This document shows, piece after piece, positions 8,945-17,671 of a stretch of DNA of 64,000 bases (position 1 is the first letter of the stretch; the number at the start of each line of letters is the position of its first letter). The position numbers and the translations under genes were made by a program. Under the pieces are notes generated by a model. It was not told where the DNA came from. It made no database searches and was given only the letters and a program-made list of their open reading frames with translations. Origin of the DNA: Sphingomonas sp. YR710 (GTDB lineage Bacteria; Pseudomonadota; Alphaproteobacteria; Sphingomonadales; Sphingomonadaceae); the NCBI RefSeq assembly GCF_900101455.1, contig NZ_FMZJ01000014.1, positions 58,111 to 122,110 of the forward strand, given 5' to 3'.

Positions 8945-11755
8945 CTAACGGACCGCGGCGGAAACACTCTCGCTCGCCTCATCCGGCTCTGCAGCGGATT
9001 GGCAACGCAGGGTCATGCAAAGCGTGGCCCCGTCCGGCGAATGTACCGCCCACAATTTTCCTCCGTGCCCCTCCACGATGGTGCGACATATCGGGAGGCC
9101 CAGTCCCGTTCCGGTTTCCTTCGTGGTCCTGAATGGTTCGAAAATATGCTCCAGCACCCCAGGGGCGAAGCCGCTGCCGCTGTCCTTGATCTGGACCAGC
9201 ACCATGTCTCCCTGCCGCTGGGTCGTGATATCAATGTGCTTGAAGAGGCATTCCCGCATAGCCTCGACGGCATTGGCCAGAAGGTTTGCCAGAACCTGCC
9301 CGATCTGGATGCGATCAACGAGAACGAATTGGGCCTTCGGGTCGAAGTGGCATTTGATGGTGAGACCGGACGCCACCGAGCGGCGGCGCTTGGCGGTGGA
9401 CGCTTCGTTGATGATCTTGTTCAGATCTTCGGGTTGGACCGCGATTTCGCCGCTGATCGTGAATTGCCGCATCTTGCGGATGATGTCGCCGGCGCGCAGC
9501 ACCTCAGCGGCCGCCAGCCTCACCATCTCGATCAGTTCGCTGTCCTGGTCTTGCGGGCTGCTCTTCAGGGTGAGTTCGCACGCTTGCATGTAGCTGGTAG
9601 CCGCTGTCAGCGGCTGATTGAGTTCATGGGCCAGTGTGGATGCGAAAGCACCCATCGCGCTGAGGCGCGATATTCTCAGCAACTCCTCATGGGCGGCACG
9701 AAGCTGGTTCTGCGCGTTTTCCATTGCGGTCACGTCGATCGCGAGCCCGATCAGTCGAAGCGGTCGTCCATCCGGCGCATACTCCGCGCGACCGAGCCCA
9801 CGAATCCAGCGCTGAGCATTTTCGGCCGTCCTAATCGCCACCGTGTGATCAAAAAGCCCGCCTGTGGCCAACGCAGCCTCGGCCGCGTTCCGCGTTGGAA
9901 TATCGTCCTCATAAAAAAGAGCTACCATCTTGTCTTCGGGCCCGATCGCGACGTTGGCGGGCGTCGCGATGCCGAACCCGCCGGCGATGCACGCCGTCAC
10001 GGAAAATTTCTCCGCGGGGTCAAACTGCCAGGCCGTCACGCCGGCTGCCTCATGTGCGAACCGCAATTGCTCTTCGCTTTCCTTCAGTGCGGCCTCCGCG
10101 GTCTTGCGCGCCGAAATATCCTCGATTGCCACAAGGTAGCAGTCCGGCACTCCGGCCGAGTTCGTGACCATATTCGCCGACACATTCGTCCAGATGTCAT
10201 TCCCGTCCTTGCCAACATAGCGCCGTTCGATCGAGAGGAGGGGGACGGAGTCGATCAGACGGATGGTTCCTTCCTCGCTTGCCACGCGATCATGTGGATG
10301 CGTTATCTGATCGAAGGTGGTGGCCAGCAGTTCCTTCCGTTTGCGGCCCAGGATCTCGCAAAAGCGATCGTTCACCTCAAGGAATCGGCCATTTATCTCA
10401 ACGCGCGCGAAGCCGACCGCGGCCTGCTCGAAGACGCTCCGATACCGCGCTTCGGCTTCCTCGATCTCACGCCGGTTTTCCACCGCTTCGGTCACGACCT
10501 CGCTGAACACGACGAGGCCGGCCACTTTGCCTTCGCTGTCGAGCCAGGGTTTGGCAAGCCAACGTACGATGTCGATATGTCCGTCGCCGCGCGTGACGGG
10601 CTGTGCGTCGGCCGAAGCCTCCATTCCGTCGAGCACCTGATTATGCATGGCACGCCATCGCTCGGGAAAGTTGGGAAAGACATCGTAGATCGATCGGCCG
10701 GTCAACAGGGTGTCGGGCGGCAGGCCATATTCGGTGAGGTAGCGATGCGATGCGACGAGATAGCGCATTTCACGATCGAACATCGCCATGGCTGCAGGGG
10801 TATGCTCCACAAACAAAGCGAGCTGCGCTTCGCGCTCCCGCAATTCGTTCGTGGTCTTCCGGAGACTGGCGGTGGTCTGCTGGTCCTGGGCTATAGCAGC
10901 AAGCATCAATGTCATCAGGCTGGCGCTTGCCAGAAACTTCTGGAGTAAGAGGATGTTGCCGGCCATATCCACGCCATTGGCGCTGAACGGTCCTTTTCCG
11001 ATCGTTGTCCCTGCCATTGCCATCACAGCCAGGATGACGACGGCAACGGTTCCGCCTCGCAAATGCCCCACGACGGCCGACCAGACGAGCAACGGAAATA
11101 TGTTCCATGCATTTGCGCCCGACTTTGGTTCCAGAAAGACGATCCAGGCCGTGATCGACGTAGCAAGCAGGGCCAGGACCATATGCAGCAGGCGCGCGGC
11201 GGTCAGGTCTTTGGCCCGGTGGCGCCACCAGATGAGAATGATTGGCATGAAGACCAGGATGCCCAGGCCATCACGGGCAAACCATGCAAAGCTGATATCG
11301 TCGAGAAGCGCCACAGGCGCCGTGCCTGTGGCCACCAGGCCGAAGGCGCGGATCAGCGCCGAGACCCATGCCGAAGCCATTATGATCAACGAGGTCATGA
11401 TCATCCGGCGATGGAGCGAGAGAGGTGCGTCGGTGAGGATGGCCATGCGCCGCACGGCATGCGCGGCCATGACTGCCGCTACGGTCGATGCGCAGGTCAT
11501 GATGCCCTGCGTCCCGACGGCAGGGAATTCGCCTATCAGCCAGGGGGCCACGAACAGCCCGGCAGCGACGGCGGGCCATAACCGGGGCCCACCGATCATA
11601 AAGCCGGCCAGCGCAACGCCCGCTGGCGCCCACAGCGGAGTGGGAGCCCCTGAAAATCTTTCCAACCAGAGGGTCGCCATCGCCGTCAGCATGCAGGCGA
11701 TAGTAAGCAGAATCGTTCGCCAGATGTCTTCGTTCTGGGCCGCCAACACAGCCAC
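8945..11755 (-). CDS. MASE1-PAS-PAS-PAS sensor histidine kinase
   Basis: A 936-residue membrane kinase from the GTG at 11755, which has GGAGGAG eight bases upstream; an upstream GTG (11836) would add 27 residues but lacks such a site. The first roughly 270 residues are a multi-helix MASE1-type sensor domain (conserved LWAPAGVALA and WLIGEFPAV). Three PAS/PAC units follow, then HisKA with phosphoacceptor His710 in AHELNQPLT and an HATPase domain (NAVEAM, DSGSGF, GTGLGLPICR). It is convergent with the FixJ-like gene (stops 57 bases apart), which is the likeliest partner. MASE1 kinases sense unknown membrane or small-molecule signals, so the ligand cannot be named. Confidence 0.87.
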   Translation of the reverse strand: MAVLAAQNEDIWRTILLTIACMLTAMATLWLERFSGAPTPLWAPAGVALAGFMIGGPRLWPAVAAGLFVAPWLIGEFPAVGTQGIMTCASTVAAVMAAHAVRRMAILTDAPLSLHRRMIMTSLIIMASAWVSALIRAFGLVATGTAPVALLDDISFAWFARDGLGILVFMPIILIWWRHRAKDLTAARLLHMVLALLATSITAWIVFLEPKSGANAWNIFPLLVWSAVVGHLRGGTVAVVILAVMAMAGTTIGKGPFSANGVDMAGNILLLQKFLASASLMTLMLAAIAQDQQTTASLRKTTNELREREAQLALFVEHTPAAMAMFDREMRYLVASHRYLTEYGLPPDTLLTGRSIYDVFPNFPERWRAMHNQVLDGMEASADAQPVTRGDGHIDIVRWLAKPWLDSEGKVAGLVVFSEVVTEAVENRREIEEAEARYRSVFEQAAVGFARVEINGRFLEVNDRFCEILGRKRKELLATTFDQITHPHDRVASEEGTIRLIDSVPLLSIERRYVGKDGNDIWTNVSANMVTNSAGVPDCYLVAIEDISARKTAEAALKESEEQLRFAHEAAGVTAWQFDPAEKFSVTACIAGGFGIATPANVAIGPEDKMVALFYEDDIPTRNAAEAALATGGLFDHTVAIRTAENAQRWIRGLGRAEYAPDGRPLRLIGLAIDVTAMENAQNQLRAAHEELLRISRLSAMGAFASTLAHELNQPLTAATSYMQACELTLKSSPQDQDSELIEMVRLAAAEVLRAGDIIRKMRQFTISGEIAVQPEDLNKIINEASTAKRRRSVASGLTIKCHFDPKAQFVLVDRIQIGQVLANLLANAVEAMRECLFKHIDITTQRQGDMVLVQIKDSGSGFAPGVLEHIFEPFRTTKETGTGLGLPICRTIVEGHGGKLWAVHSPDGATLCMTLRCQSAAEPDEASESVSAAVR

Positions 11756-11821
11756 GATCCAAGCTCCTCCAGTTGAGGGCGGACCTTGATCGTTTACCGA
11801 AGCAGACACGTTTTGAGAATC

Positions 11822-11827
11822 TACGTA
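11822..11827. promoter_or_regulatory. TACGTA box upstream of the MASE1 kinase gene
   Basis: CTACGTAAAAT, identical over 11 bases to the box before the FixL-like kinase (5356-5366). It lies about 67 bases upstream of the preferred kinase start at 11755, a normal distance for an activator or repressor site. Confidence 0.4.
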
Positions 11828-12157
11828 AAATTTCACGCTGTCAACATGGTCCGACGGCTCCGCGGACCATCACTGGTTTGGAAAATATTTCGGTACGGGC
11901 ATGGGAACGGCGATTTGTTCGATGAAGCCCCGATAAACGCGTGGCCGCTACAGCCGGAACACCGTGTCGATGACAATTTCCAAAGCCGGTTCATTTTTTG
12001 AGTATCGATGACAATTTACTCGCAATATTCATGGAATCTATAATGGCATCGTATTCATGAGAGGGTTAACGATCAAATATTGACCATCATATTTATCAAA
12101 TATGTTGCGTTCGCCTGCCATTTTCACGCCCTTCATCCGCGAGGCAGGAATGGGTGG

Positions 12158-12424
12158 TCAGCCGGAATGTCCATGAGCATAATGGCACAGCGCGGCGATT
12201 TCGGCATCGGTTGCGTCCTTCAACGGACCCATCTTCGCACCGGTTGTCTCATATATTATGATGGCCCGTTCCAGCGGCACCTTCCGCGCGCCAGTCAGCA
12301 TCATGCTGCAATATGGGACGCTCCAGCCGGTCTTGCGGCTCATGATCGTCGGCGTGAGGTGTGTCGGCTCTCGGGAAGGGTGGAATCCCGACGGCGATGG
12401 GGATTGTTTGTTTTTCACCGGCAC
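12158..12424 (-). CDS. Doubtful small ORF, unknown
   Basis: An 88-codon frame opening with GTG at 12424. The product has no recognised domain; the C-terminal half (TTGAKMGPLKDATDAEIAALCHYAHGH) has a DxEIAAL pattern vaguely like the last helix of small c-type cytochromes, but no CxxCH haem motif is present. No good ribosome-binding site is visible. What favours it is a pair of TACGTA boxes 75-100 bases upstream and codon usage that is not obviously random. It may be a decayed gene. Confidence 0.25.
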   Translation of the reverse strand: MPVKNKQSPSPSGFHPSREPTHLTPTIMSRKTGWSVPYCSMMLTGARKVPLERAIIIYETTGAKMGPLKDATDAEIAALCHYAHGHSG

Positions 12425-12498
12425 CTCGTTTGAATTGCGCTATCGTTCGAATAGCGTCTGGTCTTCAGCTAGAACGTGTTGCACCGCGAAACCATTGG

Positions 12499-12524
12499 TA
12501 CGTATCCATAGCGGCCAATACGTA
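12499..12524. promoter_or_regulatory. Paired TACGTA boxes, 20-bp spacing
   Basis: TACGTA at 12499-12504 and again at 12519-12524, exactly 20 bases apart, that is about two helical turns, so both would face the same side of the DNA. The pair lies just past the stop of galE (convention: galE runs leftward) and upstream of the doubtful ORF at 12158-12424. A tandem operator is the simplest reading. Confidence 0.4.
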
Positions 12525-12566
12525 TTAGGGTGATCTTCACGAAAATACGCGTTTCAAAACAGGTCG

Positions 12567-13589
12567 CTAGCCCATGACGTTCGAAAACGCTCCACCTGGC
12601 TGGCCGAGCTTGCGTTCCCAGGCCACAGCATGTGCGACGATTTCGTCCAGGTCTGCATGCAGGGGTTTCCATGGCAGGCATTCCAGAATCGCGCGATTAT
12701 CGGATACGAGTGCGCCGGGATCGCCGGCCCGTCGCTTTTCGAACCTGCGGACGATGCCACGATTGGTGATCCGCTCGACGGCATCGAGCACTTCGAGTAC
12801 CGAAAAGCCCCGGCCGTAGCCGCAATTGAGGACGTGGTTCGTGGCCGGATCGGCGATCAGGGCCTCGAGCGCGAGCACATGCGCGGTGGCCAGATCGGAA
12901 ACGTGGATATAGTCCCGCACGCCCGTGCCGTCGGGCGTGTCATAATCGGTTCCGAATATCGAGACGTGGTCGCGCTTGAGCAAGGCGGCCTCCACCGCGA
13001 CCTTTATCAGATGCGTCGCACCTATCGTCGACTGGCCGGCGCGTGCCTTGGGGTCGGCGCCGGCGACATTGAAATAGCGCAGGATACAATAGTTGAGCGG
13101 ATGTGTGGCGGCGACGTCGGCGAGCATGATCTCGGTCATGAGCTTCGACATGCCATAGGGGTTGATCGGCCGCTGCGGCGTGTCCTCGCTCACCGGGCTT
13201 TTGGCAGGCGCCCCATAGGTGGCGGCCGACGACGAGAAGATGAAGTGCGGGATGCCGCACCGTATTGCGCTCTCGATCAGCGAGCGGCTCTTGGCGGTGT
13301 TGTTGTGATAATATTTGAGCGGATTCGCAATGGATTCGGGCACCACAACCGAACCGGCGAAGTGCATGATCGCGCCGACGTCATGGTCCAGGATGAAGGT
13401 CTCGACAACGGGCTGATCGGCAATGTCCGCCACGAGCAAGGGGACATCGTGGGGAACGGCTTCGCGAAAGCCGGTGGTGAGATTGTCGATGACCACAACC
13501 GGCCAGCTCGCGTCGCTAAGCGCAAGTGCAGCGTGGCTGCCGATATAGCCGGCGCCCCCTGTTACCAATATCGTCGGTTTTTTGTTCAT
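12567..13589 (-). CDS. galE: UDP-glucose/UDP-GlcNAc 4-epimerase (GalE family)
   Basis: A 340-residue short-chain dehydrogenase/reductase. It shows the NAD-binding GGAGYIGSH at the N-terminus, the catalytic Ser region FSSSAATYG and the YGMSK (YxxxK) motif, plus the FNVAGADP segment typical of GalE. It interconverts UDP-hexoses at C4. The ATG at 13589 with GGGGA upstream is used rather than the longer frame. The gene lies divergently beside the pel operon; in some pseudomonads a GalE paralogue (PelX) next to pel makes UDP-GalNAc, the Pel precursor, so that role is plausible here. Substrate preference cannot be read from the sequence by eye. Confidence 0.92.
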   Translation of the reverse strand: MNKKPTILVTGGAGYIGSHAALALSDASWPVVVIDNLTTGFREAVPHDVPLLVADIADQPVVETFILDHDVGAIMHFAGSVVVPESIANPLKYYHNNTAKSRSLIESAIRCGIPHFIFSSSAATYGAPAKSPVSEDTPQRPINPYGMSKLMTEIMLADVAATHPLNYCILRYFNVAGADPKARAGQSTIGATHLIKVAVEAALLKRDHVSIFGTDYDTPDGTGVRDYIHVSDLATAHVLALEALIADPATNHVLNCGYGRGFSVLEVLDAVERITNRGIVRRFEKRRAGDPGALVSDNRAILECLPWKPLHADLDEIVAHAVAWERKLGQPGGAFSNVMG

Positions 13590-13939
13590 GACCATCCCCA
13601 CATCTGGATCCTCATATCGGCAGGGTGCGCGATTGCGGGCTGCGCATGCTGCTTGCGACTCGCAAAGCGTAGAATAAATCATGATCTCGTAAACATAGGT
13701 GATGATTTAGGTGGAAATACTTATGACCATTCACTAATTTTCTGATCGATAATTTTGGCTACGATGCTTCCGGATGAGAAGTAATAGCTATAGCAGAATA
13801 ATATCACGTAGCCAAATATAAACCACTATATTTTGATAATTTCAATAATATAGTGATTGCATCATTTATAAATAACGGTGGACGCCAGTGCTCTCATGCA
13901 AAGTACTGGCGTTACCCGTTATGATCTGAGGAGAACATC
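13590..13939. promoter_or_regulatory. AT-rich divergent promoter region between galE and the pel operon
   Basis: 350 bases whose last 200 are strikingly AT-rich for this genome (runs such as TATTTTGATAATTTCAATAATATAG). It ends with the ribosome-binding site TGAGGAGA before ATG 13940. It must hold the promoter of the long pel transcript and that of galE. No palindromic operator or FleQ-like box could be assigned with confidence. Confidence 0.5.
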
Positions 13940-16900
13940 ATGGCGACAAGTGCACCGGTCATTTATGATGGCGATCTCTCCGATTGGAGCGACAGTGAGC
14001 GGATCGATAATGCGATCGAAAGCCCTCCAGGATATGCGCTATATGCCAGGCCGGATGGCAGCTCGCTTGCCTTTGCCTTTCATTCGGCCGTGCCCATTGG
14101 CGCCAATACCACCTTCTGGCTTAACACCGATCGTGATGCCACAACCGGATACCAGATCTTCGGTTTCGCAGGTGGTGCGGAATATAATGTCAATATTGCG
14201 GCAGATGGTACCGCGTCACTGTACACCGGTGCGGCAGGGCAGACGCTGGTGCTTGCCAACCTCCAGATCGCCTATAATGCGGATCATACCGTTGCGGAAT
14301 TCAGCCTACCGAAGGCGGCCATCGGCAACCCGCCTGCGATCGACGTTCTTTATGACGTCAACGATGCCGTCTTCGGACCAACCAGTTACTCCGACAAGCC
14401 CTTCACACTCTTCAATGATACGGGAATAGCGCCAAACCTATCGACCAAGGTTGGTATTGTCTATTCAGACACAACTGCGCACCAATATTTCAGTGAAACC
14501 GCTTACGCGCAGTTGTTCATGAATGCCCAGGCGCAGGCGATGCAGGCGGGGGTCAGCTTCGATCTGCTGAGCGAATCCGATCTGACCGACCTGTCCAAGA
14601 TTTCGCAATATGACACGCTCATTTTTCCGTCGTTCCGCAATGTCCAGGCCAGCCAGGCCAATGCGATCGCCAACACGCTCCAACAGGCCGAGGTGCAGTT
14701 CGGCGTCGGCCTGATCGTTGGCGGCGAGTTCATGACGGATGACGAAAACAACAACCCATTACCCGGCGACTCTTATTCCCGCATGAAACTTCTGCTCGAT
14801 GCGACGCGCGTCACCGGTGGAACGGGTGACGTTTCGCTTCAGGCCACGGATCCGGGCGGGCTGGTGCTGCAGAATTACGCGTCGAACGAAGTCATTCGTA
14901 ACTATACGGGCGTGGGCTGGAACGCCTTCACCAATGTCAGCGGCACGGGCACCACGGTGGCCACCGAAACGATCGGCGGCCAGACATATGCGGCCGCGAT
15001 GGCGACGCAGACGGGCGGCCGGAACGTCGTGTTTTCCAGCGAAGCGACGATGGCCGACAGCAACCTGCTGTGGCAGGCGATCGACTATTCGGCACAAGGG
15101 ACCGGCGTGTCGGTCGGGCTGCAGCTGACGCGCCAGACCGGGATCGTCGCGGCACGCGTTGATCTGGACAGCAGCATGTATGCGGAAGACGTCAATCCGC
15201 TCGACGGGAGCCCGGGCGTTTACGACAAGCTCGTGCCAATTCTTGCGCAGTGGAAGGATGCGTATAATTTCGTCGGCAGTCTTTATGCCAATATCGGGAA
15301 CAATCCGGCCCAGGGTATATATACTGACTGGACTGTCTCGCTTCCTTATTACAAGGCTATGATCGATCTCGGCAACGAAATCGGCACGCATAGCTATACG
15401 CATCCGGACAATACCAATCTGTTGAGCGCTGCGCAGATTCAGACGGAATTTGCGGACAGCACGACGATCCTGAACCAACAATTATCGGCATATCTCGGTC
15501 ATCCCTACAACATCGTGGGGGCGGCGGTGCCGGGTGCGCCGGAAACGGTTGCGACCTCCACCGAGATCATGAAATATGTCCAGCAATACCTGACCGGCGG
15601 CTATTCGGGGGTCGGCGCGGGATATCCGGATGCCTTCGGCTTCCTGTCGCCGACACAGGAAAACAAGGTCTATCTTGCCCCCAATACCTCCTTTGATTTC
15701 ACGCTTGTCGAATTTCAGGGCAAAACCATCGCTCAGGCCGAAGCCGCCTGGGCTCAGGAATGGACTGACCTGACGAGCAAGGGCCAGACACCAATCGTCG
15801 TCTGGCCGTTCCACGACTATGCCGCCGCCGCCTTCGATGTGAATGGTACGGGCACCAGTCCTTATACCACGCAGATGTTCACCGACTGGATTGCCCGAGC
15901 GTCGGCAAGTGGTTCAGAATTCGTCACGCTTGCCGATCTGGCGGATCGGATACAGGCGTTCGATCAGGCCAGTGTCACGACAAGCGTTGTCGGCAACACC
16001 ATTACGGCGACTGTCGGCTCGTCCGACGCAGGGCGGTTCGCGCTTGATCTCCAGCGTCAGGGCAGCAGCGTCATCCAGAATGTCGACAACTGGTATGCCT
16101 ATGATACGGACAGCATATTCATGCCTGCCTCCGGCGGCACCTTCACCATTCATCTGGGCGCGGCGCAGGATGATGTCACCCACATCGCCGCCCTGCCGAT
16201 GCGGGCCTCGCTGATTTCGGTGGCGGGCGACGGGCGCAACCTTGCCTTTTCGGTTGAAGGTGACGGGCTCGTTACGGTGGACCTGCAGAATCCCGGCACC
16301 GATTTGATAAATGTGACGGGCGCAACGATTGCAAGCCAGAGCGGAGAGATTCTGACCCTCAATCTGGGTGCGGCGGGACATCATGATGTCACGATCGGCC
16401 TGGGGGCCGATTCCGCCCCGGTCATAACGTCGAACGGGGGCGGCGACACGGCAGCATTGTCGATCCCCGAGCACATCGCCGCAGTTGCAACGGTCGTCGC
16501 GACCGACGCCAATGCGGGGGACATCACGACCTATGGCATCGCATCCGGCGTGGATGCGAGCTTGTTCGCGATCGACTCAGTAACGGGCGTGCTGTCTTTC
16601 AAGGTCGCCCCAGATTACACGCTGCCGCAGGATAGCGATCATAACAACAGCTACCTGGTTAACGTCAGCGCGACCGATTCACATGGTTTGGCCGATCTGC
16701 AGCAATTGACGGTGAATGTCACCAATGCCAACGTCGCTCCGATCATAACGTCGAATGGCGCTGGCGCCACGGCGACCCTGGGGATCGCCGAAAACACCAC
16801 CGCGGTTACGATGGTGGTCGCGACCGATGCCAATAGGGCAACAGGCGACACCACGACTTATGGAATCGTGTCGGGTGCAGATGCGGCATTGTTCGCGATC

Positions 16901-17617
16901 GATCCTGTAACGGGCGTTCTGACCTTCAAGGCAGCCCCCGATTACGAGCTGCCGCAGGATAGCGACCACAATAACAGCTACCTCGTCAACATCAGTGCTA
17001 CCGATTCACGCGGCCTGGCCGACCTGCAGAACTTGACGGTTAACGTCACCAACGTCCTCGGCATTGTGCAGACGGGTACCAGCGGAAACGACATCATGAC
17101 GGGCACGATCGAGCCCGATACGCTCTCCGGCGCCGGGGGAGCCGATACCATCTCTGGCCTCGGCGGTAACGATATTCTCAATGGCAATGCCGGCAAGGAC
17201 ATCATCAATGGCGGCGTCGGCAATGACAGGATCACGGGGGGCGCCGGGGCGGACACTCTGACGGGTGGACCGGGCAACGACCTGTTCGTTTATACGGATG
17301 TTGCCGATAGCGGCACCACGGCCACCACACGCGATGTCATCACCGATTTCGAGCATGCGATCGATCGGATCGATCTGTCCGCGATCGACGCGAATGCCGG
17401 CCGGGGTAGTCTTCGCGGGGACCAGGCGTTCACGTTCCTGCCCGTGGCGGGCACGGCGTTCACCGGCGCGGCGCAGTTGCGTTACACCTATGTCACGGTC
17501 GGTGGGGTCGAACACACCATCGTCGAGGGCGACGTCAACGTGAATCATATCGGGGCCGATTTCTCGATTGATCTGGTCGGGCACCAGATCCTCACCGCCA
17601 GCGATTTCATCCTGTGA
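13940..17617 (+). CDS. RTX-type secreted Pel polysaccharide deacetylase (PelA deacetylase part fused to a type I secretion tail)
   Basis: A 1225-residue protein without a Sec signal peptide. Order: a CBM9/DOMON-like beta domain (about 1-165, starting VIYDGDLSDWSD); an alpha/beta region like the middle domain of PelA (175-400); a deacetylase-like domain (400-680) with candidate metal ligands Asp408/Asp410 (RVDLDSSMY) and His484/His488 (THSYTHP); a beta region; two cadherin-like repeats (about 827-1038); RTX nonapeptides (GGxGxDxL types, about 1055-1115); and a C-terminus ending ASDFIL as in type I substrates. It opens the pel gene run, 54 bases before pelG, and a type I ABC/HlyD pair lies at the far end of the locus. 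It probably de-N-acetylates the polymer outside the cell. Deacetylase assignment rests on motifs and context. Confidence 0.75.
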   Translation: MATSAPVIYDGDLSDWSDSERIDNAIESPPGYALYARPDGSSLAFAFHSAVPIGANTTFWLNTDRDATTGYQIFGFAGGAEYNVNIAADGTASLYTGAAGQTLVLANLQIAYNADHTVAEFSLPKAAIGNPPAIDVLYDVNDAVFGPTSYSDKPFTLFNDTGIAPNLSTKVGIVYSDTTAHQYFSETAYAQLFMNAQAQAMQAGVSFDLLSESDLTDLSKISQYDTLIFPSFRNVQASQANAIANTLQQAEVQFGVGLIVGGEFMTDDENNNPLPGDSYSRMKLLLDATRVTGGTGDVSLQATDPGGLVLQNYASNEVIRNYTGVGWNAFTNVSGTGTTVATETIGGQTYAAAMATQTGGRNVVFSSEATMADSNLLWQAIDYSAQGTGVSVGLQLTRQTGIVAARVDLDSSMYAEDVNPLDGSPGVYDKLVPILAQWKDAYNFVGSLYANIGNNPAQGIYTDWTVSLPYYKAMIDLGNEIGTHSYTHPDNTNLLSAAQIQTEFADSTTILNQQLSAYLGHPYNIVGAAVPGAPETVATSTEIMKYVQQYLTGGYSGVGAGYPDAFGFLSPTQENKVYLAPNTSFDFTLVEFQGKTIAQAEAAWAQEWTDLTSKGQTPIVVWPFHDYAAAAFDVNGTGTSPYTTQMFTDWIARASASGSEFVTLADLADRIQAFDQASVTTSVVGNTITATVGSSDAGRFALDLQRQGSSVIQNVDNWYAYDTDSIFMPASGGTFTIHLGAAQDDVTHIAALPMRASLISVAGDGRNLAFSVEGDGLVTVDLQNPGTDLINVTGATIASQSGEILTLNLGAAGHHDVTIGLGADSAPVITSNGGGDTAALSIPEHIAAVATVVATDANAGDITTYGIASGVDASLFAIDSVTGVLSFKVAPDYTLPQDSDHNNSYLVNVSATDSHGLADLQQLTVNVTNANVAPIITSNGAGATATLGIAENTTAVTMVVATDANRATGDTTTYGIVSGADAALFAIDPVTGVLTFKAAPDYELPQDSDHNNSYLVNISATDSRGLADLQNLTVNVTNVLGIVQTGTSGNDIMTGTIEPDTLSGAGGADTISGLGGNDILNGNAGKDIINGGVGNDRITGGAGADTLTGGPGNDLFVYTDVADSGTTATTRDVITDFEHAIDRIDLSAIDANAGRGSLRGDQAFTFLPVAGTAFTGAAQLRYTYVTVGGVEHTIVEGDVNVNHIGADFSIDLVGHQILTASDFIL
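16417..17055 (+). repeat. Two tandem cadherin-like repeats inside the RTX deacetylase gene
   Basis: Two copies of about 318 bases (16417-16734 and 16735-17055) encoding near-identical 106-residue units. Each begins APVITSNG or APIITSNG, carries VVATDAN, SLFAID/ALFAID, VTGVL, LPQDSDHNNSYLVN and ends LTVNVTN. Such units bind calcium and space domains in secreted adhesins. The close identity suggests a recent internal duplication or gene conversion. Confidence 0.85.
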
Positions 17618-17671
17618 CGAGGCAGGAGAACATGAGTTCGCTCCAGACCCACAAACCCGGATAGGGCGGCC

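Larger units (their letters stand above)
11756..12566. promoter_or_regulatory. AT-rich intergenic region between the MASE1 kinase and galE
   Basis: About 810 bases, markedly AT-rich between roughly 11950 and 12120. It holds a TACGTA box (11822), a 13-base direct repeat TCGATGACAATTT (11967-11979 and 12005-12017), a doubtful small ORF (12158-12424, minus) and a pair of TACGTA boxes (12499 and 12519). No RNA gene or mobile element was recognised. Confidence 0.4.

Noticed and set aside
8921..10948. 675-codon open frame on the plus strand
   Set aside because: It is antisense to the MASE1 kinase, whose domains and motifs are clear; the antisense product is low-complexity with no domain.
12630..13745. 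371-codon open frame opposite galE
   Set aside because: Shadow of galE with no domain features.
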